Below are positions 27,936 through 35,600 of a stretch of DNA of 64,000 nt, one piece after another. Position numbers and translations under genes: made by a program. The notes below the pieces were generated by a model. The model saw nothing but the letters and a program-made list of their open reading frames with translations. It did not search any database and had not been told where the DNA came from. How positions within the stretch are numbered: position 1 is the stretch's first letter; every line of letters starts with the position of its first letter. This DNA is from Verrucomicrobiaceae bacterium (GTDB lineage Bacteria; Verrucomicrobiota; Verrucomicrobiia; Verrucomicrobiales; Verrucomicrobiaceae). The stretch spans positions 1 through 64,000 of the forward strand of contig CANIBP010000034.1 in NCBI GenBank assembly GCA_947466075.1, written 5' to 3'.

Positions 27936-28778
27936 TCAAGGTTTGGTAGCGGCTGGCGGCTCAGGCGAGGGCGCGGCGGCTTGCATCTCAATCACAAAGA
28001 CATAATCCAAGGTCGAGAAATCAACGGCCGGTTCGACGATAGCTTCTCCAGATATTTCACGATTCTCAAAACGTTTTACCCGCCCCAGCAGCAGATCAGC
28101 AGGAAATACTCCGCCTTCACCGGTGGAATAAACCCCAGCGCCAGCATTGATATTGGCGTTGCGGCTAAGCAGGCGCAGATGCAGTTCAGGACGAACTTCA
28201 AGGGCAGCGCGTTCGCCGACAAGAATACCCTGTTCAAGTGTGCCTTCGACTTTTGCGGAAACACGGCACATCTCGTCGGTCAGCAGAATAACCTTGGTTA
28301 AATGCGGAGCCAACGTGGAAGTCTTACCCACCAAGCCGAGAGAGGTGATAACCGGACTATCGGTGCCGATTCCATCCAGTGAGCCTTTGTCGATGATCAA
28401 GCTGTTCCACCATGTGCTCGAACTGCGGCGGATCACCTTGGCAGCGGTCATCTTGAAAGGTGCTGACTGTTTGAATCCGATAAGCTGCCGCAACTTCGCA
28501 TTTTCTTCGAGACTTTGATTAAACTTCTGCTGGATGATTTGCAGACGCTTCACCTGCAACTGCAAATCGTCATTTTCTCGCTTCAACTCGCCAGGATTTA
28601 TCTGAGGTGCTGTGGCAGCCTCCGCCGCTTGTTCCATCGCCGCACTGGAATGAATGAATGGCGACAACAGACTCATGACACGAGCCTGAATCTGACGGGT
28701 CGTCGCCGTGTCGAACGTGAACACAGATACAAGTCCTGCCACGAAGATGAGGAGCGCGAGGATGTTGAGCTTTTTCAT
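27936..28778 (-). CDS. mreC: MreC rod-shape periplasmic protein
   Basis: A 280-residue bitopic protein: an N-terminal membrane helix (KLNILALLIFVAGLVSVF), a coiled coil at about 60-105 (LKRENDDLQLQVKRLQIIQQKFNQ-type heptads), then the two beta-barrel MreC domain (VIRRSSSTWWNSLIIDKGSLDGI, VYSTGEGGVFPADLLLGRV). The ATG at 28778 is chosen over a GTG at 28793 because GGAAAGG sits six bases before it. A short Pro/Glu-rich C-terminus follows. It should organise the elongasome with MreB, MreD and PBP2. Confidence 0.92.
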   Translation of the reverse strand: MKKLNILALLIFVAGLVSVFTFDTATTRQIQARVMSLLSPFIHSSAAMEQAAEAATAPQINPGELKRENDDLQLQVKRLQIIQQKFNQSLEENAKLRQLIGFKQSAPFKMTAAKVIRRSSSTWWNSLIIDKGSLDGIGTDSPVITSLGLVGKTSTLAPHLTKVILLTDEMCRVSAKVEGTLEQGILVGERAALEVRPELHLRLLSRNANINAGAGVYSTGEGGVFPADLLLGRVKRFENREISGEAIVEPAVDFSTLDYVFVIEMQAAAPSPEPPAATKP

Positions 28779-28792
28779 GATGGGCCTTTCCA

Positions 28793-28854
28793 CCGTGCTG
28801 GGAGTGTGGCGCTTTTCAGCAAGCTAGCTTCAAGCGGCCGCATGTGCAGCACGG
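28793..28854 (-). promoter_or_regulatory. Long-range stem-loop between mreB and mreC
   Basis: Eight-base arms CCGTGCTG (28793-28800) and CAGCACGG (28847-28854) close a 46-base loop. The loop itself holds two palindromes, AAGCTAGCTT and GCGGCCGC. The structure fills almost the whole 84-base gap between mreB and the mreC start and ends next to the mreC ribosome-binding site. It could stabilise mreB mRNA or limit mreC translation; that role is inferred. Confidence 0.45.
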
Positions 28855-28862
28855 AACGGGCG

Positions 28863-29894
28863 TCAAACTTCAGTCGTGCTCACCTTGCGCAGGAATTCGA
28901 GTTCGCTAAGCACGCGGCCCGTGCCTTCAGCAACGGCACTGAGCGGATCCTCAGCCACATGCACCGGCAGCGCCGTTTCTTCCTGCAAGAGCTTGTCTAG
29001 GCCGCGCAGCAAAGCACCACCACCGGCGAGCATGATGCCGCGGTCCACAAGATCAGCGGAAAGTTCCGGCGGGCAGCGCTCCAAAGTAGTGCGAACAGCG
29101 TCGATGATCGCATTGAGCGGCTCCAGCATCGCTTCACGCACTTCCTGACTCGTGATCGTGATCGTTTTCGGCAAGCCTGCCACCATGTCGCGGCCTTTGA
29201 CCTCCATCGTCGTTTCTTTACCCAGCGGGAAAGCGGAACCGATGCGCAGCTTGATTTCCTCCGCCGTGCGCTCACCGATCATGAGGTTGTAGGCACGCTT
29301 CATGTAATTGATGATCGCTTCATCGAGCTCATCGCCCGCCACCCGTACGCTACGGCTGTAAACGATGCCGGAGAGCGAGATGATCGCGACTTCCGTCGTG
29401 CCGCCGCCAATGTCCACGATCATGTTACCTGCGGCCTCCTGCACCGGCAGACCAACACCGATTGCGGCAGCCATCGGCTCTTCAATGAGATAAACTTCAC
29501 GTGCTCCCGCCTGCTCTGCGCTTTCCTTCACAGCTCGTTTTTCAACTTCAGTGATGCCGGAGGGTACGGCGATGACCACACGTGGTCCGCGCATGGCACG
29601 GCGATTGTTGTGAACTTTACGGATGAAGTGGCGCAGCATCGCCTCCGTCACGCGGAAATCGGCGATCACACCGTCTCGAAGCGGGCGGATGGCCGTGATG
29701 CCGCCCGGAGTGCGTCCGAGCATGCGTTTCGCGTCATCGCCCACAGCCACCACTTCGTTAGTGCCGGTTTTAACCGCTACCACCGAGGGTTCTCTGAGGA
29801 CGATGCCGTGATCTTTAACATAGACGAGAGTATTTGCCGTGCCGAGATCGATGCCGATGTCTTGGGCGACGAATCCGAAAAATTTACCAAGCAT
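28863..29894 (-). CDS. mreB: Actin-like cell-shape protein MreB
   Basis: A 343-residue MreB of normal length. Nucleotide-binding motifs are DLGTANTLVYVKDHGIVL (phosphate 1), IVDIGGGTTEVAIISL (phosphate 2) and GIMLAGGGALLRGLDKLL (adenosine). It polymerises under the membrane and positions wall synthesis. It is the first gene of the mreB-mreC-mreD-mrdA-rng run; the 215 bases before it contain its control region, including a 20-base direct repeat. Confidence 0.97.
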   Translation of the reverse strand: MLGKFFGFVAQDIGIDLGTANTLVYVKDHGIVLREPSVVAVKTGTNEVVAVGDDAKRMLGRTPGGITAIRPLRDGVIADFRVTEAMLRHFIRKVHNNRRAMRGPRVVIAVPSGITEVEKRAVKESAEQAGAREVYLIEEPMAAAIGVGLPVQEAAGNMIVDIGGGTTEVAIISLSGIVYSRSVRVAGDELDEAIINYMKRAYNLMIGERTAEEIKLRIGSAFPLGKETTMEVKGRDMVAGLPKTITITSQEVREAMLEPLNAIIDAVRTTLERCPPELSADLVDRGIMLAGGGALLRGLDKLLQEETALPVHVAEDPLSAVAEGTGRVLSELEFLRKVSTTEV

Positions 29895-29944
29895 TGAGAA
29901 TAAAGGGGAAAGATGTTGAAATAGAAGGGCATCAAAACTCGGAA

Positions 29945-30009
29945 CCGCGGCGGAGAATTCTAACTTTTTTGAGAATCACGAAAAGCAACGCGGCGGACAA
30001 AATTCTAAC
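29945..30009. repeat. Two direct repeats upstream of mreB
   Basis: CGCGGCGGA-GA-ATTCTAAC (starting 29946) and CGCGGCGGA-CAAA-ATTCTAAC (starting 29989) share both halves and differ only by two bases in the spacer, 43 bases apart. They lie between the mreB start and a weak promoter-like region (TTGACG at 30044-30039, TTATAT-like at 30017-30012, spacing too long). The pair may bind a regulator. Confidence 0.45.
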
Positions 30010-30109
30010 CCATATAAAGCTAAAACCGCCTGCAAGGGCGTCAAGAGAAGTTTCTAAGGAGCTTGGAATCGTGGTTTTGAGGTCATTTCGGGCGAAAACA
30101 GCAGGTTTT

Positions 30110-31180
30110 TCAGCCCTGCTCGCGAATCAAGGCCCCGTGCTCGACCCGATAAACCATTCCGCTCCGCTGTTCCGTTTCAGCCCAGTCCAGGCTCGTCGTC
30201 GTGATGATTTTTTGGGTTCCGGGCGGCAAACAGGCCAGCAACGCCCGCCGCCGGTGCGCATCCAACTCGCCAAACACATCATCTATTAGCAGCAGTGGCG
30301 ATCTGCCGTGCGCGTGCTCCAGCACCTGCGCCTGAGCAAGTTTCAGCGACAAAGCAAACGAACGTTGCTGCCCTTCCGAGGCAAACGTCGTCGCATCGCG
30401 ATCATTCAGTTGCATTGCGATATCATCGCGATGCGGCCCAAAGGCTGTTGAACGGGTGCGTGCTTCTTCATCACGCATCGCTGACAACGCATCAACCAAA
30501 CTTAGCGCTTCATCACTCGTGCGGATAAAATCAATTCGCGCTGTTTCTGAGTCATCGCTCAATTTTGCATGCGCCACTCTCACCTCCGGCTGCAAGGCTG
30601 CACACAACTCCACACGCCGTTGCCATAGCACCTGCGCGAAACCATCCATCACACGCGCAAACGCATCCGCCTGCTTCCACGCGATCACCGCATCGCGTTT
30701 CAATACGTAGTTTCTGCCACGCAGCGCCCGCTCATAACCACGCAGAGCATGCAAGTAATCAGGAAACATCTGACTTGCGGCAAAATCCAAAAAACGCCGC
30801 CGATGCTCCGCGCCACCGCGCAGAAGATTCATATCACGATGATCCATCCACACCACCACGCCTGATGCTGCGAGATAGTCCGCCACCTTGCCACACGTCG
30901 CTCCATCCACCGCCATGCGTCTTGCGCTTGCCGACTGTGCGTGACGCAGTTTTTTACCATGCCACACACCTGCGATCATGCAGGTCGATGCGCCAAAGCG
31001 CACCAGTTCCGCACGACTCGATGTACGTGGCGACTGCAGCCGCAGCAGTACGCACGCAGCCTCCATCAAGGAGGTCTTGCCCTGCGCATTGCGCCCGATC
31101 AACAGCGTCGTGTCGGCATGCAGTTCCAGCCTTGCCTCGGCAAAGCAGCGAAAATCACGCAGGGCAAGTTCAGACAGCAT
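30110..31180 (-). CDS. recF: DNA repair and recombination protein RecF
   Basis: A 356-residue SMC-like ATPase that helps load RecA at gaps. Walker A is GRNAQGKTSL (residues 29-38), the signature motif is ASEGQQRSFALSLKLAQ and Walker B is SPLLLIDDVFGELD. The internal ATG at 31180 gives the standard N terminus MLSELALRDFRCF; the upstream extension is rejected. In many bacteria recF lies in the dnaA-dnaN-recF-gyrB cluster; here it stands alone beside mreB and diverges from hisS. Confidence 0.93.
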   Translation of the reverse strand: MLSELALRDFRCFAEARLELHADTTLLIGRNAQGKTSLMEAACVLLRLQSPRTSSRAELVRFGASTCMIAGVWHGKKLRHAQSASARRMAVDGATCGKVADYLAASGVVVWMDHRDMNLLRGGAEHRRRFLDFAASQMFPDYLHALRGYERALRGRNYVLKRDAVIAWKQADAFARVMDGFAQVLWQRRVELCAALQPEVRVAHAKLSDDSETARIDFIRTSDEALSLVDALSAMRDEEARTRSTAFGPHRDDIAMQLNDRDATTFASEGQQRSFALSLKLAQAQVLEHAHGRSPLLLIDDVFGELDAHRRRALLACLPPGTQKIITTTSLDWAETEQRSGMVYRVEHGALIREQG

Positions 31181-31271
31181 CAGGCGACTCCATAGCCGCA
31201 AAACGTCGCGAGGAACGCAAAAAGTTGTCTTGCATGCACCGCCTCATTAACGCTCAATCCCCGCCCCTCAC

Positions 31272-32561
31272 ATGTCCACCTTCCAAACCGTCAAAGGCTT
31301 CCGCGATTTCTTCCCTGAAGAATGCGCCCGCCGCAATTACATCTTCGACACCTGGCGCGCCGTAGCGCGCCGCTACGGCTTCATGGAGTATGAGGGACCG
31401 CTCGTCGAAAGCACCGACCTCTACCGCAAAAAAAGCGGCGATGAGATCACCAACCAGCTCTACTGCTTCCTGGACAAGGCCAAGCGCGAAATCTCCCTGC
31501 GCCCCGAAGTCACACCCTCGCTGGCACGCATGGTCACCGCACGTCAGCGTGACTTCAAAAAGCCCATCAAGTGGTTTCAAATCGGCCCCTGCTTCCGCTA
31601 TGAAGAGCCGCAGGAAGGACGCAGCCGCGAGTTCATCCAGTTCAACGCCGACATCATCGGCGATTCCTCTCCCGCCACCTCCGCCGAACTCATCGCGCTC
31701 GCCATCGACGTCATGCGCGAGTTCGGTGTCAGCGCTGATGATTTCATCATCCGCCTCAGCAATCGCGAAATCTGGAACACCTTCCTCGCCGACAAAAACA
31801 TCGCTGCCGAGCACACGCAGACCTTTTTGCAGATCATCGACAAGATCGAACGCGCCCGCCCCGAGGAGACCGAGAAAAAACTCACGCCCATTGGCCTCAC
31901 CCTAGCCGAAGTCCGCGCCTTCATGGCTGCCGCCGATGAAAATCATCCCGCCTTTGCCGAGTTGAAGGCCAATCTCACCGCACGCGGTCTCTGGCAGCAC
32001 ATTCGCATCGACGCCACCATTGTGCGCGGCCTCGCTTACTACACCGGCACTGTGTTTGAAGTCTTCGACCTCAAGCACGACCTCCGTGCCCTCGCCGGCG
32101 GCGGCAGCTACGACAAACTCTGCGCTCTCATGAGCGACGGCCACGTCGATCTGCCCGCCGCAGGTTTCGCCATGGGCGATGTCGTGCTCGGCATCCTCTT
32201 GAAGAAAACTCCCGGCGCGCAAATGAAGCTCACTGAGGCCCTTCTCGCCGCCAGCAGCATCGATGCATATGTCGTCGTCGCCGATGAAGCCCAGCGCCCA
32301 CATGCGCTCGCTGCTGTGCAATCCCTCCGCGCCGCTGGTATCCGCATTGATTACAGCTTTGGCTCGCAAAAAGTCGGCAAGCAGTTCCAAGCCGCCGAGG
32401 ATCGCAAAGCCCGCTTCGCCATCGTCTTCGGTGCCGAATATCCCGAAGTCGTCATCAAAAACCTCATCGCACGTTCGCAATCATCCGTGCCTGCGACCAA
32501 TCTGGTCGAAGAAATCCAAAAGCTGCTCCAAGAGCCTGCAATTGGACCCTTGATTGCCTAA
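31272..32561 (+). CDS. hisS: Histidyl-tRNA synthetase
   Basis: A 429-residue class II aminoacyl-tRNA synthetase that charges tRNA-His. Motif 1 lies near residue 40, motif 2 is CFRYEEPQEGRSREFIQFN, the histidine-specific loop is RGLAYYTGTVFEVFD, and the C-terminal anticodon-binding domain starts near residue 330 (DAYVVVADEAQRPHALAAVQ). Length and order match the family, and there are no truncations. It starts 91 bases from the divergent recF start. Confidence 0.96.
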   Translation: MSTFQTVKGFRDFFPEECARRNYIFDTWRAVARRYGFMEYEGPLVESTDLYRKKSGDEITNQLYCFLDKAKREISLRPEVTPSLARMVTARQRDFKKPIKWFQIGPCFRYEEPQEGRSREFIQFNADIIGDSSPATSAELIALAIDVMREFGVSADDFIIRLSNREIWNTFLADKNIAAEHTQTFLQIIDKIERARPEETEKKLTPIGLTLAEVRAFMAAADENHPAFAELKANLTARGLWQHIRIDATIVRGLAYYTGTVFEVFDLKHDLRALAGGGSYDKLCALMSDGHVDLPAAGFAMGDVVLGILLKKTPGAQMKLTEALLAASSIDAYVVVADEAQRPHALAAVQSLRAAGIRIDYSFGSQKVGKQFQAAEDRKARFAIVFGAEYPEVVIKNLIARSQSSVPATNLVEEIQKLLQEPAIGPLIA

Positions 32562-32610
32562 TCGCAGGGCAAGCATGTGTGCTGCATGAGCGTTGGTTTG
32601 AGCCAACCTC

Positions 32611-35600
32611 ATGAAGTCGCTTCTTTTTCTCCTCGGATTCGTCGCTCTCACCACACACGCGCAGCCTGTCTTTCGCGCCGGACTCGCCGCCATCGACATT
32701 TCGCCCACGGAGTTCCCGCGCATCATTGCGGGAGGGTTTCTCGAAGGGCGGGGCGAAAAGCTCGCGGAAAAGCTCTTCGTGCGCAGCTTCGTGCTCGATG
32801 ACGGCAAGATGAAGATCGCCTTCGCCATCGTGGACACGTGCATGATGGAGCAGTCGCTCATCGATGAGGCCAAAGGCATCGCGGCGAAGCAGAGCGGCAT
32901 CCCGGTGGACCGCATGATGGTCAGTGCCACGCACACGCACTCCGCGCCGGCGGTGATGGGCTGCCTCGGCACGCGGAAGGACACCGTGTATGCGAAATTC
33001 CTCACTCCGAAGATCGCTGAGGCCATCGTGGCGGCCAATGCGGCGCTGCAGCCGGCCCGCATCGGCTGGGGCTCGTTTGATGACTGGGAGCACACGCACA
33101 ACCGCCGCTGGATTCGCCTGCCGGGCAAAGAAGTCGTCGATCCCTTCGGTCAGCCCACGGGCCGTGCGAATATGCACCCTGGCTACCTCAGCAAGGATGT
33201 CGTCGGCCCCAGCGGCCCGGTCGATCCGCAGCTCAGTGTCATCGCGCTGCAAACGCTCGATGGCAAACCGCTCGGCGTGCTGGCGAACTACTCGCAGCAC
33301 TACTTTGGCACCGCGCCGGTCTCCGCCGACTACTTCGGCCTCTTCTGCAAACACCTCGCCGCGAAAATGGGCCAGCAGGGCGATGGCAACGGTCCCTTCG
33401 TCTGCGCCATGAGCCAGGGCACCAGCGGCGACCAGATGTGGATGGACTACGGCGCGGAGAAAAAGACCATCACCATCGACGCCTACGCCTCCGAGGTCGC
33501 CGACAGCGCCATGAAGGCCCTGCAAACCGTGAAGTATGTCGATCACGCCCCGCTCGGCATGGTCGAGAAGACGCTCGAGCTCAAGTATCGTGTCCCCGAC
33601 GAGAAACGCCTCGCGTGGGCCCGCCCCATCGCCGCGAAGATTGAGAACGACGTGCCAAAGAGCAAAGAGGAAGTTTATGCGAGAGAGGCGATCATCCTCC
33701 ACGAGCGCCAAAAGACCACCGTGAAGCTCCAAGCCATCCGCATCGGCGATCTGAGCATCGCCGCACTGCCGAATGAGGTGTATGCGATCACGGGATTGAT
33801 CTTGAAGTCGATGTCTCCACAGCGGGCACACTTTAATATCGAACTGGCGAATGGAGCTGAGGGTTACATTCCCCCTCTAGAGCAACATGCTTTGGGAGGC
33901 TACACCACATGGCCAGCGCGAACAGCCGGTCTGGAGCAAATGGCGGAGAGCAAGATCGTCAAAGTACTCGGCGATGCGTTGAGCGAAGTTTCCGGCAAAC
34001 CCATCAGACCTGAGATTCCCTCATCAGGCACCTACGTCAACGAGGTGATGAAGTCGGCTCCGGTCGGTTACGCAAGGCTCGACGACATGCGGTTCACGGG
34101 CCTGTCCAATGTTCGTGATGAGACCGAGAACCTCCCTGGAAAGACGCAGTGGGTGTCGCCAGCACGCAAGGGGCTTCCTGCGCTTGGTCTTCCCGGAGCC
34201 GGAAGTGGTGACGGTTACGATAAGGAGAGTGCATTGCATGGCTCAGCTTTCTCAGGGCCGGACGGCATCAATCGGGCGGTTCATCTTTCAGTGAACGATG
34301 AGATCCGTCTGATCGCACCCAATGAGGGCAAGAGGGCCGCAAGTATCGCGTTCTGGTTTTGGCTTGGTCACGAGAGTGGTGCGGCTATTCAAAAGAGTAC
34401 GTTGCTCAAGGCTTACGGCAACGAAGTCGTTGCTGCACAGGACGAAGCCCATCACCTGCGGCTTGGGCTCGACGGCCGGTTCACTGAGGATGAGCGCTAC
34501 GCCGATGACTGGCATTTTGCGGTAGTCGTTCGCGATGGGAGCAAGCTGCGCCTGCATATCGACGGCAATGAAGCTCCCAGCCTTGAAGCAGACGCTCGCG
34601 ATCACGGCAAGGAGTTCGTCAGATTGGGCGAGGGGTTGCAAGGCAGGCTTGACGAATTGACAGTTTGGGATCGCGTCATCGAGCCTTCGCTCATCGCGAA
34701 GCTTTGGAACATCTCTAAGGTGGGCGAGGAGAATGCGAAGCGGGCCGTTTCGCGGGCGGAGCGGAAGAAGCGGGCGCAGGTGCAGAGCTCGGCCTTGCTG
34801 AAGGCGCATGAAAACTGGTCCGCGTCGATGCGCTTCAAGAACACGAAGGCCAACAACGTCAGCGCCGTGACCGCCTACCTCATCTCACGCGGGCCGAAGG
34901 GCGATCATCAAGCGCCGGGCGATCACCTCGGCATCGGCGGGAACTACAAGGACTCGTCGCCCGGCCGGTTGTTTGTCTTCAATGGCAATGCGGCCTCGCA
35001 AATCGTGCGCGGCACGACGGTCATCGAGCCGGGCACGTGGAATGACGTGAAGCTGGAGCGCCTCGGCTCGCGCGTGAAGGTCACGCTCAATGGCAAGGTG
35101 GAGATCGACACCGAACTGCCCGTCACCGCGCCCGGCGCGAAGGAATTGTTCTTTGGCAAACGCTGCGATGACTTCGCGCCGCTGGAAGGCACGTTTGAGA
35201 AGGTCCAGGTGGCCGGTTTGGAAAAATCCGCCGCAGCTGCGCCCGCGCCGAAGGTCGAACTGGCTTCGCATCCACTCTCCCCCGAAGAATCCGCGAAGAA
35301 GTGGCATGTGCGCGAGGGTTACCGCATCGAACTCGTCGCGGCGGAGCCGGTGGTGCTGGATCCGGTCGCGTTTGATTGGGATGAGCAGGGCCGCCTGTGG
35401 GTCATCGAGATGGCGGACTACCCGCTGGGCATGGATGGCAATGGCAAGGCCGGTGGACGTGTCGTGCGGCTGGAGGACACGGACAACGACGGCCGTTACG
35501 ACAAGCGCCACGTCATCGTCAGCGATTTGAGCTATCCCACCGGCATTTTGACCTGGCGTGAAGGCGTGATCGTCACCGCCGCGCCGGACATCTTTTTCAT

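Noticed and set aside
30011..30044. TTGACG/TTATAT promoter for mreB
   Set aside because: The spacing of about 21 bases is too long for a normal sigma-70 promoter.
32464..33831. 455-codon antisense frame over hisS end and the fusion start
   Set aside because: It crosses two well-supported genes and its translation is low-complexity, rich in His and Arg.
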